64,000 nucleotides of DNA, from positions 132,784,716 through 132,848,715 of the forward strand of contig NC_134085.1 in the NCBI RefSeq assembly GCF_000715075.1. Reading direction: 5' to 3'. Of this stretch, positions 1 to 12,174 are shown in pieces (the first letter of the stretch is position 1; each line of letters starts with the position of its first letter). The notes under the pieces are model-generated. The model was not told where the DNA came from. It did no database searches and saw only the letters and a program-made list of their open reading frames with translations. Position numbers and translations under genes: made by a program. Source of the DNA: Nicotiana tabacum (taxonomy: Eukaryota; Streptophyta; Magnoliopsida; Solanales; Solanaceae).

Positions 1-31
1 AACATTTTTAAAGGGTTCGAGCAATATATAA

Positions 32-175
32 ACAACAACTGTGCATTACGTCAATCTATATGAATCTTTAATTGCTTCTCTTCAATTCCAAGACAAAGAA
101 GGTTGGATAAGATTGGACAACACTTATGATGAATGTAGGAAACTTGTCGATCATCATGTACAGAACAAATGCTAG
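32..175 (+). CDS. possible 3' end of an unrecognised coding exon
   Basis: A frame open from base 32 (a stop lies just before, at 29-31) runs about 47 codons to TAG at 173-175. The C-terminal part reads like real protein, with a mixed charged composition such as KEGWIRLDNTYDECRKLVDH. I do not recognise the family. It lies just left of the copia LTR, so it could be the last exon or a fragment of a host gene, or part of an older transposon. An intron acceptor could precede it, since the frame is closed upstream. Bases 176-268 hold nothing I can identify. The frame is short and could be chance. Confidence 0.25.
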   Translation, partial: TTTVHYVNLYESLIASLQFQDKEGWIRLDNTYDECRKLVDHHVQNKC

Positions 176-384
176 CTATGAGAGAATGTATAGTTTCAAA
201 TATACACATCAAATTTCATTATTATTTCGAAAGAGCAAACTCTCAAATTTGGCTCCATATATATTGAATGTAAGATTTTCTTACAATTAATTTATTGGTG
301 GCCCATAATTAATATTTAATTAATGAGCAAATCTCACACGTCCGATCGGTTACTTGATGGACGTACCGAATTAAATGAGAACCT

Positions 385-392
385 TTATAAAT
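385..392 (+). promoter_or_regulatory. TATA box of the copia LTR
   Basis: TTATAAAT lies 25-30 bases upstream of the point where the large gypsy element is inserted, in the U3 position expected for the copia promoter. The inserted element therefore separates this promoter from the copia genes. Confidence 0.45.
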
Positions 393-412
393 TGGTCGTC
401 TCCCCACCCATT

Positions 413-417
413 AGGGT
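413..417 (+). repeat. target-site duplication AGGGT of the outer Tat/Ogre-like element
   Basis: AGGGT at 413-417 precedes TGTGAGCAC and the same five bases follow the terminal GTGTGACA at 54011-54015. This fixes both ends of the outer element despite more than 53 kb between them. Confidence 0.93.
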
Positions 418-3400
418 TGTGAGCACATGAATTTTTCCTGACCCAAAATACTCTTACAAAATCACGAAATAGAATTTTGTAGTTTATTTTAATTTTATAA
501 AATTTCTAGGAATATTTGCTTAATTGTTTGCATTTTTAGTTGAATTTTACATATATTAAAAGCATAGAAAATACCCCAAAAAAATATCAAAATTTCATGC
601 ATTTCATATAAGGTTTTGTGTTCGTAAGTTAGGATTATTAATTATTCATTAAAATGAAAATCACAAATATTGTTCATCTTTAGCTTTTAACATTAGATGA
701 GTAATTTTTCTCTTTAGTAATTTAGGATTAATTAATTTTGTAAACATTGAAAATAGATAATTCGCTTGATTTTATAATTTAGACTAATTTAGGATTTAAT
801 TGATTTAGTTAGGATTTTTTGATTAAAATTAAAAAAAAGAAAAGAAAAGAAAGGAAACAAAAAGAGAGAGAAATATGCTGGTTTTGATTTGGGCCACTCA
901 AAAGACTAAAAATCAGTGGCCCAAACCGTTTATCCATTCAAATCAACCCAGCCCAATCCCTTACCCGGTCCAGCTCGCCCCTTAAACCCTAAAACGACGC
1001 CGTTTGAGTAACGGCCATCTCGGCCGTTGATCTCCGTTGATCAAACGGCTGGGAACTCACCACCCGCCCACTATATAATTGTCCTAACACCCCCATACCC
1101 TAGAGATCCATTCACTTCACCCTCCCCGTCTCTAACCTATAAACCCTAGCCGCCCTATTTTTCTCTCTAACTCCCACGGCTCAAACCCTAGCCGTCGCCC
1201 GCCAAAAATCGTTTCACGGCGCCTGCCAGTCTTTAAGCCCACCCAAATTCACACCTCATAACCTCCACTCCCTCCTAAACTCAAATCCCTTGTTGATTTC
1301 CCCAAATAACCCTATAAATTCCCCGAAATCCAGATCTGAAATTCGAAGAAAATCTAGATTTGCATGTTTATAGGGATTTCGCCAGAATATTTGTTCGTTT
1401 AGTTTAAAGCTCACCCCCAAATAGATTTTTCTTGCCAAGAAAAATTATTTGGAGTTAGTTTCAAGCCAATTCGAAATCTGTCCAAGTTCAGGCTTCACCT
1501 CGCTCTTCTCCTTGGGTATTTTCCTATCCTTTCCTTTGTTTGTTTTGCTTTTGCGTTTTGTTTGGTTCTAAGAGAATTAAAAGTAGTTATAGGGTTTTGT
1601 TTTTGGTTTTGTTTGATTTGTGCAAGTACTGTGTGGATTAGATTTTCTTTTTTCTTTGATTAATTAACAAATATGATTTACAGTTCATTAACATTAGTTC
1701 AACTGTTTAGGCTGAATTCTTTGTAGTATTTTTCTTTTCTTGTTTTTGTTCTCCCTCTCTGTTCTCTTCATAATTGTTGTTTAGTTTGCATTGACAGTGT
1801 TTTGTTTGTTGTTATTTGTTTAACTCGTCTACCTATGCTAGTCATCAAATATGTTCGTTTCTGAAGAGTCCTTATGGAGTTCATCATGAACTTGGTTCAT
1901 TTTTAGGGTCTAGGTTTTATTTTAAGATTTCAGATGTTTATAATTTAATTATACTATCTACCTTTGTTATTTGTTGTTTCATTTGTCTATTGATATTTGC
2001 TTGTTTGCTTCTGTCTGCCATAATTTGTAAGTCGTTAAGAACTTGTAGGGGTTAATTGAACAAGAAAGAAAACTTAAAGGGGTTTGTTTGAAGGGTGGGT
2101 AAATAAGGAATTCAGATAAGTCCATTTTGGAAGCATCCAGAATATGGGCAGCTGACCCTATTTGGCCAGCACAAAATACTGAAGCCAATGAAGGATAACC
2201 AGTTGTCCAATTCTGTTAAAAGATGCCTGTTGTGGCTGAAGGGAATAATTCTCTTATCCTTTTCAACACATGGCATTTTGGATGCCCATATATAGAACAT
2301 TTCTCATTCATTAGAGAGGATGAAGAAACCTAAAAAAGCACTAAAAGGTTCAGTCACTATTCCATTAGTGGTTGGTTATACTTTCCTTTGATTTTTAGCA
2401 AAAACTTAGAAAAATTCTCCTGAAATTTCTGGTTTGAGTGTAGATTAAGTTGAAGCTGCTACTGTTGTTGACTGGCTGTTGATCTCCATTTATTTTTCTT
2501 GCTGAAGTCCTCACCTTATTCTGTTCATTGCTATCTCCAGGTATTCTCATGAGCTTTAACAAAGACGAAGTTGTAACATGTTGTCTTTGAATAGAACTTC
2601 AGATTTTCTTCTTTGTTTGATATCTTCTATTTTGGTTTCGTAGTTTCTTTCCAGATTTTGTTTATGCTTGCTGAAATTGATGTTCTATTCTATAATTTAG
2701 TCACAATATTTAGGTTTGAAGGATTAAATTAATGTAGTTGTTTCTTGTATGGTTTGACAGTCTACAATGTCTAACGGTTATAATTTATTAGGACTTTGCT
2801 AAGAACTATTGAAAGTATATTGTATGTATGTTATTGAATGGTAGAGTATACTCAGTTAAATTATTTTGAAGTTCAATGTTATTAACATGATTGCATGTTT
2901 AGGTCTAGGATAATTCATGAACGAATTTTGGACTTGATCTTTTGTTGATTGATATTAGCAGCATGTTTGAATAAATTAACTTATAATGGTTGATTAGTAC
3001 TCTGCATTTTTAGTAATTAGGTAATGAATTTCTGTGCACAAATGAAATCAGGCCCAATTGAGGCTTGGACACCAACAGGCCCTTTGTTTAGGACAATTGG
3101 GCCCGGTGTTTGGCCATGTGAGGCAGCCTGCTAAAATCAGGCCCAAGGCGATTGGATCTTGGCTCCTCTCGCTTTTGAGGTTCCATTTCAAGCCCAAGTA
3201 TCTTCAGCATCTTTTAAAAAAATTCTGTTAATATAATGAAAAATGGAAATAAATGTTGAAGTTTTTTTTTTCTGTTAGACTGTTGGGCCTGATGCTAGCC
3301 CATAATAAGATAGCCCTAATCAGATTAAGCCTGGCAAGGTTTTTTTTTTGAAGTTACGTTACTTCTGGACTCAATTTCGAGCCCAAGCAGCTTCAATGCT

Positions 3401-3435
3401 GTATTTCTCTGATCAAATAACTTAGGGGGCTTACT
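418..3435 (+). repeat. outer element 5' LTR, first part (U3/R)
   Basis: It starts TGTGAGCACATG and matches 26934-29181 plus 52497-53294 along its length. It is interrupted at 3436 by a solo LTR and resumes at 12175. In 2041-2160 against the 3' LTR I count about 10 differences in 120 bases, so this element is clearly older than the nested one. It contains a TATA box at 1072-1079 and no coding region I believe. Confidence 0.9.
1072..1079 (+). promoter_or_regulatory. TATA box in outer 5' LTR
   Basis: TATATAAT follows a GC-richer stretch with the word ACGACGCCGTTT. The 3' LTR keeps the TATA motif at about 27605-27612. Transcription would start about 30 bases downstream. Confidence 0.5.
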
Positions 3436-4324
3436 TGTAACGACCCAACTGGTCGTTTTGAGTAATCGCGTCCGGTTCGGCAGTTTAAGGTTACGAGCAA
3501 CTTCATATTATGTGTATTGACTTGCGTGTCCGGGCGTGAAACCGGAAAGCTTTTATGTGAAAATATGAAAATATAGTAATTTCTAGAGTTAAAATTTAGT
3601 TTTTAGTTGACTTTGGTCAATATTTTTGGTAAACAGACCCGGATCTATATACCGATGATCCTGGGAGGTCCACAGTAAAATATGGGACTTGGTCGTATGC
3701 CCAGAATTGAATTCCGAGGTCCCTAGCCTTAGAAAATAATTTTTGAAGAAAACTATTGCGTTGGTTTTTAAAGGAAATAAAGAAATGAATTAATGTTTGA
3801 ACTCGTTGGTATCGGGCCCGTATTTTGGTTCCGTAGCCCTGTACAAGTTTGTTATGATAGATATTTAAGTCCTATCTGTAAAATTTGGTGAGAACCAGAA
3901 TTGATTTGACGTGATTTGGACGTCCGGTTGAAAAATTAGAAAATTTGAGTGTCCTAGAGAAAATCATGAGTTTTGAGGTTAAATTCGTAGTTTTTGATGT
4001 TATTTTGATAATTTGATCACACATTCAAGTCTGTATGATGTTTTTAGACTTGCGTGCATGTTTTGTTTGGAGCCCTGAGGGCTTGGGTGAGTTTCGGATA
4101 GGTTTAGGCTATGTTGCGCTTGTTCTTGGATGCTTCATCGTTGTTTCTTCAAGCAACAATAATACCACATTGAGAAAATGAGATTCAAATTCAGTTTTGT
4201 TTGAACCATTAGATCCATATTAAAATTACGTAGTCATATAAAAAATAATCATCAAATTTGGACATCGTATGAGGAAGTTATGCTCATTTTCGTGTCATGA
4301 AAAATTGCTGGTTTCTGGTATGTT

Positions 4325-4490
4325 CGCAAATACAAACTTTTTCATCGCATTTGCGATCCCCAGTTCGCAAATGTGAACTTTTTGTCGCAAATGGTACTTC
4401 TGCCAGTCCTGCTTTGTTTGCAATTTGTGAGGGTTCGCAATGGGTCGCAAATGCGAACCCTGGGTCGCAAATGCGACATCTGAGACTTGT
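4325..4490 (+). repeat. irregular TCGCAAATGCGA word cluster
   Basis: Variants of the near-palindromic word TTCGCAAATGCGAA recur about six times at irregular spacing. The two other chromovirus LTRs here carry a different CG-rich word at the corresponding place (58000-58215 and 62580-62900). Confidence 0.6.
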
Positions 4491-5588
4491 TAAGTGAGGT
4501 TTTTGACGAGATTTTCACCCATTTTTCAATTTTTTCAAACCCTAAACCTCCATGGGCGATTTTCCAAGACCCAAACTTCTCCAAATCATTGGCTAAGTGT
4601 CTCTAATCAATTTCCAACTATATTTTGTGATTATATCTTAGATTTAACATCAAGTTCATGAGAATCTAAAGGAAAATTTGGGGAAAACTATGAAATCTTT
4701 CAAAAATGTAAAATGATGATTTGAATGACCAAATGGTATCGGAATTAGATAATTTTTGTATGGGTAAACTCATAGTGGAATGGGTGTTTGATTTTTTAAA
4801 TTTTGTTGGGTTCCGAGGTGCGGGCCCGGGGAGTTGACTTTTGTTTACTTTTTGAAAATTGTATAAGAATCATAGTTTTGTTAATTGAAATTGTTTTCTC
4901 TTGCATTGTTTGATGTATTTAAGTCGTATTTGGCTAGATTGAGCTGAGTGTTATTGAATTGGTAAAGGAAAAGCTAAATTGAGTATTGAATTGGCCGGAT
5001 TGAGGTAAGTATCTTGCCTAACCTTGTGTGGGGGACTTCCCATTAGGATTTGAGTCTTTTATGCTAATTGTAGTCCGTGCATGCGAGGTGACGAGTGTCT
5101 GCTCGGATTTATTTGTGAAAAATTTGCCTCTAGGGTTCTTAGGTCCTTATGTCCATTATGTGGAAAGTATCATGTTATGATTGGGTTTAATAATTGCTTG
5201 AATTACCTCTATATGCTTCATATGATGTTGTTAACTTTCCTCTAATTCCTACATGTTACAGTGACCCTTAATTGTCTTAATTGAAGTGATTGCCTCCCTT
5301 ATTATTTTGGATACTTCTTTATTGTGAGTTCTTCTATGACTTCATGAAAATATGTTACATGTCCAATTATTGTGGTTACCGGTGTAGTATCATGTCCTTA
5401 TTATGTCTTGTTGTTTTGTTGAGGTTATCGTGCTTCTTGGTTTCTTTTCTCTGACCCTTTTGATGTACTTGTTAATTCTCTTGCCGGGATGTTATTGTTT
5501 ATAATATTGTCTCCCTTGCCGGGATGTTGGTTTTATACTTTTGTTCCCTTGCCGGGATTCTTTTATGCTTGATGTTGAATTGTATTTA

Positions 5589-5880
5589 GGGATCGGATTG
5601 CACGCCGCAACGGTATTATATAAAATGGGATCGGGTTGCACGCCGCAATGGTATTATGTGAAATGGGATCGGGTTGCATGCAACAATGGTATTATGTGAA
5701 ATGGGATCAGGTTGCACGCCGCAAGGGTATTATGTGAAATGTGATTGGGTTGCATGCCACAACGGTATTTTATTAAATGGGATCAGGTTGCACGCCGCAA
5801 GGGTATTATGTGAAATGGGATCGGGTTGCACACCGCAACGGTATTATATGATTTGGGATCGGGTTGCTCGCCACATCAAG
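5589..5880 (+). repeat. tandem array, unit about 38 bases, about 8 copies
   Basis: The unit contains ATCGGGTTGCACGCCGCAA followed by a GGTATTATGTGAAATGGG part. Copies differ by a few substitutions. The array lies inside the solo LTR, downstream of three CTTGCCGGGAT words at 5480-5560, and stops just before the nested insertion at 5903. Confidence 0.85.
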
Positions 5881-8006
5881 AAAGAATAAAAGTGAATATT
5901 GTTGATACCCAATTTTTCCCTATATATTTTTTAATATGCAAGATACTTTCAAAACAACATGTGTATGCATGTATAAGTGTGTCCAAATATTTTATTATTT
6001 TTTTAAAGGTTTTTTAACCAATTTATTCCCCTATTTTTATTCATAAACCCAATAATAATTCCCAAAATTATTATTTTTGGTGATTTATTTATTGAATTCT
6101 CATATTTATACTAAAATATAGCTAAGATATTTTTACAAATTTATTTAGTATTTTTAAAACTAAATTGCATACAATGGCAATATTAGCCCCTTTTAAGATT
6201 TAATTGTGTTTACATTTATAAAAAAATTAAGTCCAGTATTTTTAAATTGATAATTATGTGTTATAAATAATTTTAGTACCTTTAATTTATTTCCAGAAAT
6301 CAATTTGCTATTTTTTATAATTTTAAAAGAGGAAATTGACTATTTAAATACTAGCCCAAATTCATTTCAATCATAGCCCAAATCCTACCCCAATTTTAAC
6401 CCGATTCTCGACCCAATTGAACTCATTGGACCAGGCCCAAACCCAATTTCATAAACCACCCCACTTACCCATTTTAATCCAGGCCGTTGTTCACTCAGAT
6501 CAACGGCCAATAGTCGCCCTTGCCTTAATTAATTCCAAACGACCCCAAAATCCTATCATATATCACTTACCGCTGCCTTAGAATCCCCTTCCTCTCAAAC
6601 ACTCTTTTCAACACCACTTAAACCCTAGCCGCCGCCACCCTAATCCGCCCTAATCCATGGCCTTCCGAGGTCATCGGAGACCTGTACCAGCCTTCCCTGG
6701 CTCCTATGTGTTTGTCCTTATGGTTTCAAGGCCAGACTATGAAGAACTCTGGTCCAGTCTTCGTTCGATTTTAGTTCATGGCCCTTCTCCGGTCATCTTT
6801 GACCTTTCTCCGACCGGCCATGGTCATTCAAGTCAGACCTTTGACTTTCCTGGGTAAATCGGTAACTTTCGAAGACTTTCTCATCTTTTCTGGGTTTTTT
6901 GAAACCCTAATATCTAAGATCTTTTGATTTCTTTCAGATCTACTTTAGATTTATGCTTGTTGTGAACATTTAAGCATCTTCTCGAAGTTTCTTCAATTTT
7001 GCTTTCAAAAATGACTTTTTGTCTTTTTCCTATTAGGGTTTTTTCATGTTAAGTTATTTCAAAATTTTTTCTCTGACTTTTAATATGTTTAAGATGTGTG
7101 TTTTTTTGTTTAAAATCTTGCTTGACGCGTCTATTTACCATCTTTCGAACTCGTTGTTGTTGAAAACCCTAAATTATTGTAGGTCTCAATTGAGTTCTAA
7201 AAGCTGTTTGTTAGATGAGTGTTTGTTTGGTTAAGTTTTGTTTGATCTATTTTTAGGGCTCGACTATTGTTGGAAACCCTGTGGTCTTGGGTCTGAAACT
7301 GTTCGTTTAAATGCCTAACTCGATTTGAAGTTCCTTATTTCAGAATCCCTTTTCCTTTATGTGATTCCTCTGACTCTGGGTTTCTACTATCTTTAAAACT
7401 TGACTATGCTTGAAACCCTAACTTTTTAAAAGGTTTCTCATTTGTTACTGTGAGACCTTTGCATGCTTCTAATACTCTATTTTTTCTTCACTATTTATTC
7501 AATGTGACTTGACCTACTTGATTAATATGCTTCGAATATTTGCTTTACTACTAGCTTATTTCTGCCACTATTGCATGTTTGTGATTATCTCTTTTGTTTG
7601 GCCTCGCATGTCTGATGACCCTATTCACTTTATTTATATGCTAAAATTTCTTCCTCGATTAATCTTCACCTTGTGACTGATTTCTAAAGTTTTCCTTTTA
7701 TGAACCATGATTTCACTCGCTCGTTGAAAATTGATTGATTCTTTTCCCTTTATTGTAATATTTACCTTATTGAATCTATTTCCAAAATAAGTATATTCTA
7801 TATTTAGACTTGATTACTTACTGAATGCTTGTACCACTTCTTTAATGGCAATAATCAGTCTGTATCTAAACTGATCTCTTTCTTTATTTGAATCTGTTAA
7901 ACAATGATTCCTTAATTAAAGGGAATCACCCATGTAATTGATTTTGACCTATGATTGTTTCCATGTTTGTATCTTATTACTTTTCCTTCACTCATTTTCA
8001 AAAAAC

Positions 8007-8014
8007 TATAAATA
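8007..8014 (+). promoter_or_regulatory. TATA box candidate in third-family solo LTR
   Basis: TATAAATA precedes a C-rich stretch and then a TC microsatellite (about 8078-8098). Its position in the middle of the LTR suits a U3 promoter. Confidence 0.45.
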
Positions 8015-8374
8015 CCCTGCACCCCCTCCTTTCAAAGACACGAACCATTTGAGTTCAAAAACATACACTTCACTCAAACTCTCTCTCTCTCTCTTCTCTA
8101 TTACTACTTGTGTTGCTACCTTGTCTAGCCGGTTGAAAGCCAATGCTAGGCTGTGGGAAACTTGCCTACTTTTTCTTTCTGTATTTGCTTTCTTTACTGG
8201 TATGTCCTAATTACTCTTCCAGCATCAACAACAACATGTTTCTTTACTACTTCCTTCACTCATACATGTTTCCTGCTTATGTTTAATCGAGTTTCATTAT
8301 CAATCATGCTATGATCTGCCCTTTCCTTTTTCTGAAATAATGTTTTCTCATGTATGAACCCCAATACCCCATAC

Positions 8375-8665
8375 CCCCTATGTGTTTGTATATTGGTTTG
8401 AGGGCATGCCAGCATCATACATTGTTGTGCATGACCTAAACCTGACCCTCCCTGGGTCATATGTTCCACATCCCCTATGTGTTTGGTATCTTTGGTTGGT
8501 TTGGGGCATGACAACATTGAACATTGTTGTGCATGACCCAAACCTGATTCCCTAGGATCATAAGCTCCATATCCCCTCTATATGTTGTGTGTTCTGGTTG
8601 GTTTATAGGCATGAAAACACCATCTATTATTGTGCGTGCCCAAACCTGGTCCTTGCCTAAGGATA
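8375..8665 (+). repeat. three-copy direct repeat, about 100 bases each
   Basis: Units begin near 8376, 8472 and 8574 with CCCCTATGTGTTTG or a variant. Each contains a GGTTGGTTT-GGGCATG part, a CATTGTTGTGCATGACC part and an AAACCTG part. The last copy is the most diverged. Confidence 0.75.
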
Positions 8666-9199
8666 TATGCTCCTTGCAATGTATTTCCCAAACCCTGACC
8701 CTTTTGTGCAATTGCTGATTCTGTGATTTTACCTTTACTATTACTGTTTTCAACTTTCCCCTCTCCCCTCTCCATTCTCCACTCAGTTCTAAATCTCTAC
8801 TCCTGCACTTCCACCATATTCTTAGACTTAAGTTCTGCCCCTCTCGTGTGAGCCTTGCCTTGAGACCCGTGAGCTCCCTCTGAACTTGGACACATAAGGG
8901 ATGACCCTTCCATACTGCACTCATCTCTATTTGGTTATGCAACTTGGGTGTGAGCACTGTCGGGGTCCTCTTGAGACCCTTAGGGAACTTTAACACACTC
9001 AAGTCTGAGAAAGGCTTTGAAACAACAACATTTGAGGTGGTTTATTCCATAACTCAGAGAGGAAGTCAAGAATCACGCTTCCTCTGGTTGTAACTTTTCT
9101 TTTATGTTTCCTTGATGTAGTACATTATCTAGTCTGTAATAATTTTGTAATAAACATTTGGGGGCTTGGCTAGTGAAAAGGGATGGGTAATTATGCATG

Positions 9200-9790
9200 C
9201 TCAAGGGTAGATATCACGTCTATATGATCTAAAATTCTACATGTTCAATTCTGCAATTTAGATATCATCTGTTGTTCTGCATGTTTAATTCTGCATCTAG
9301 ATACCATGCCTATAAGATCCAATTTCATTAAATTCCTGAATGTTCTAAATTTAGAGAATATGCCTATAGGACCTAAATTCTGCATATTGAATTCCACATT
9401 TAGAGAACCTGTCTATAGGACTTGTCTTAATTTCTACATTACCACACTTAAACACCATGCTTAGGAACTAACGGGCTAAAAAATAGATATCATTTTCAGT
9501 ACCCCCTTTCGTAGAAATCATGCCTATAGGGACACTACATGCTTCAATTCATGCTCGACTAGATATCATGTCTATAGGAATTAAAATGGGAAACACTAGA
9601 TATCCTGCCTATAGGATCTGAAACCAATTTAAGATCAGTTTTAATCTGAATCAGTTTTAAACAACCTTACTCTTTACTTTAATGTGGTTTAGAAAGCATG
9701 TCTATAGGATCCAAATCGTTTGTCTTCAATTATTACTGTTTCGCTTCATTCTGAATAGATACCATGTCTATAGGATCTCTCCTAAACGCT
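9200..9790 (+). repeat. interspersed AGATATCATGTCTATAGGAT repeats
   Basis: About ten variants of a 20-base word with core TGTCTATAGGA recur at 40-90 base spacing through this part of the solo LTR. The spacers are A/T-rich and mostly unrelated. It is a degenerate, irregular array. Confidence 0.7.
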
Positions 9791-12174
9791 TAGGAAAGCC
9801 TTAGGTGATAAAAACCAAAGAATTGAATCCGCCTTTGTTAATTGCTACAACTAGCAGGCAGGCCAGATTCGGACTTCTTATCTGAGTTATGTAATAAACT
9901 AGTCTGCCTCAACAATTGAAATTTCCCTTACCTTAGTATGTTAAATTCAAACCATAAATGTATGTTTAAGTTATGCTATCTATGTGCTTTGTTTGAGGAG
10001 GTATACATGAGCCTCTTATTTGTTTTATGTTTCCCCTAATGTACAGGCCCTATATGTTTTGTATGTCGCCTTAGCTTTTTCATCTTTAAAACCTAAAATC
10101 AGCCTACTATCCCTCCCCTTTAGGAATAGTAGTCCTAAAAATCCTCTGAGACTGCTAGGAAGGGATGGATAGTAGCATGCAATAGACATCGAGACCAATC
10201 CGCGCTTTAATACCTTAATGGGGTGGGAAGGGTAGATATGGATATGATGACCGGTGCGCTAATGCCACGTGTATCCCCTCTTCTGAGGAGTGTCATACCA
10301 AGTATCACATTGATGTGATCCATATTATAAATAAACCTAGGACCCCTCCCCCCTCCTTTTCCTCTTTTATATTTTCAAGTATTTGTAGAAATTATAACTC
10401 TCTCTTCTCAAAATTAGCCTTTAATTGTTTTCAAACTCTTATGTGTTTAAACATAAATCCCCTACTAAATGAGCCTATATTTGTCTATTTGCTAAATTGC
10501 ACAAATTCATAAAACCTGTCTGGTCGGGAACCACACTAGTGGATCTTGAGAGGTGCCTAACACCTTCCCCTTAGGATAATTTCAAGCCCTTACCCGATCT
10601 CTGGTTATCAAACAAGCTTAGGAGTAGATCTTATATGTGTCCTAATGCACCTTAAATCATTAGGTGACGACTCTTCAAAATTGCAACACCCAGTTCCCAA
10701 AAGGAATGAGTTGTTCCATACCAAATGTCACAAACCCGATCTTCCAATTGCATAAGAGGGAAAAAAAGGGGCACGACAAATATTGATTTTTATGGTAAGA
10801 ACGAGAGTAAAAGCACGAAGGGTGATGTCGTGCGCTTTCTGTTGCTGTGTTTATTTGTTGTTATCAATTAAAGTGCTTTAACTATTTAAATCCCTTTATT
10901 GTTGTGATCCTTTATTTTAGAACCTACAGTATTTTCAATACCTCGCCGTATTTATATATATACATTCCAATACTTCAAACTTCAATAATTGTTACATCTT
11001 TAATTCAATTAGTTTCTCAATTATATCCCCTTAAACCGCCTAAGGATGTATTTTACTTAAAAAAAGAATTTCTACTAAGCCTTAAGTTATTAACTCACAT
11101 GTTAAAGGTAATAATCCATTTGATATTGTATTTTAATTGAAAGGGGTACCTTCTTTACTCAAATGATTTCAAAAGAAACAACATCATCTTTTCTCGCTGG
11201 CTTACCTAATTAGTTTAGAAATTGTAATTTACTTATATTAGGTAAATGAGACTTCTTGAACATCTTAAGTGTATTTGTACGGACATTATGTATTGTATAG
11301 AATGTGGATTTTGTTGTTAGAAATGAGATGGAAATTATGGGGGCACAAGATGCCATGTGTGCTGAAGGTTCGGAAGTTGGAATTATGATATGAGAAACCG
11401 CGAATTGAGATGGTTGGGATTGTGTATTAGATATGATGTGATTGATTGAGTTAGTATTGCTTTCTTTATTTGAATACATTCTTACTTGTCTTTGTTCCTG
11501 TTATGTTGGTGTTGATTTACTTGGTTATCTAATTTACTTTGTTATCTGACTTACTTGGTTATCTGATTTACCTAGTTATTTGATTTACTTGGTTATCGTT
11601 CGTTACTACTCGTGTTCTCCCTTTATTGTTCCTACTGTTTGTATTTTGATTTCTCTCCACTGTTGATATTATCTCGCTATCTTTATCTCGATATTTCACT
11701 ATCATATCTTGTTCATTTCATTTGACCAGTATATGTCTTGAATGTTCCTCATCACTACCCCACCGAGGTTAGTCTTGATACTTACTAGGCACCGCCGTGG
11801 TGTGCTCATACTACACTTCTATACATTTTGTGTATAGATCCAGGTATTGATCGATAGTAGTTGTGCAGATGGTCGCGGTGGAGACTCACGGTAACCTGTT
11901 TCTGCGTTCGCAGGTCTTGGAGTCACCTTCGTTTGTATTTACGTTCCGTTGATTCCTTCTTGTTCTGGAACAGTATTGTATTTATTTTATATAAGTACTC
12001 TTAGAAAGGCTTATGACTTGTACCACCAATTTTGGGGAATTGTGATTTATTGAGAGTTATTTAATATGAAGTCAGTAAATGCTAATGTTATTTCAGTAAA
12101 TGCTAAGCTTACATAGTTTAGAGACTAGGTGCCATCACGACTCCTTCGGAGGGATTTTGGGTCGTGACATTACT

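Larger units (their letters stand above)
269..417 (+). mobile_element. Ty1/copia 5' LTR, first part
   Basis: This is the left part of the copia LTR, starting TGTAAGATTTTCTTACA. It is split by the Tat/Ogre-like element at 418-54010 and resumes at 54016-54208, ending TTTACA two bases before a tRNA-Met-type PBS. The two pieces give an LTR of about 342 bases with TG...CA ends. The left boundary is inferred from the TG and the inverted repeat; the 3' LTR for comparison lies outside the window. Bases 413-417 (AGGGT) are also the target-site duplication of the inserted element. Confidence 0.5.
5903..10778 (+). mobile_element. Tat-like solo LTR, third family
   Basis: It begins TGTTGATACCCAATTTTTCC, ends GGGGCACGACA, and is flanked by AATAT at 5898-5902 and 10779-10783. 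At 4876 bases with no gag or pol it is a solo LTR. Its last 270 bases share a layout with the two other Tat LTR families here: the word TGCCTAACACCTTC at about 10553, and TGACGACTCT about 100 bases from the LTR end. Several short frames open inside it but show no protein-like pattern. Confidence 0.82.
3436..12169 (+). mobile_element. chromovirus-type solo LTR, interrupted
   Basis: It begins TGTAACGACCCAACTGGTCG, ends GGGTCGTGACA, and is flanked by TTACT at 3431-3435 and 12170-12174. Removing the element nested at 5903-10778 leaves about 3.85 kb with no PBS, PPT or coding sequence, so this is a single LTR left by recombination. Its ends and several internal stretches (the ACCTTGTGTGGGGGAC region, the CACTACCC-accGAGGTTAG region, the final AACTAGGTGCC region) resemble the LTRs at 57238-60000 and 60709-63593, the latter attached to chromovirus integrase. 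Confidence 0.85.

Noticed and set aside
1816..2055. A hydrophobic ~79-codon frame that is also open in the other outer LTR (28358-28588).
   Set aside because: The two copies are LTR duplicates, so shared openness is no evidence of coding; there is no homology, start context or codon pattern to support it.
3436..12169. A complete non-autonomous (TRIM or LARD) element rather than a solo LTR.
   Set aside because: After removing the nested solo LTR there is one set of TG/CA ends, no second LTR copy, no PBS and no PPT.
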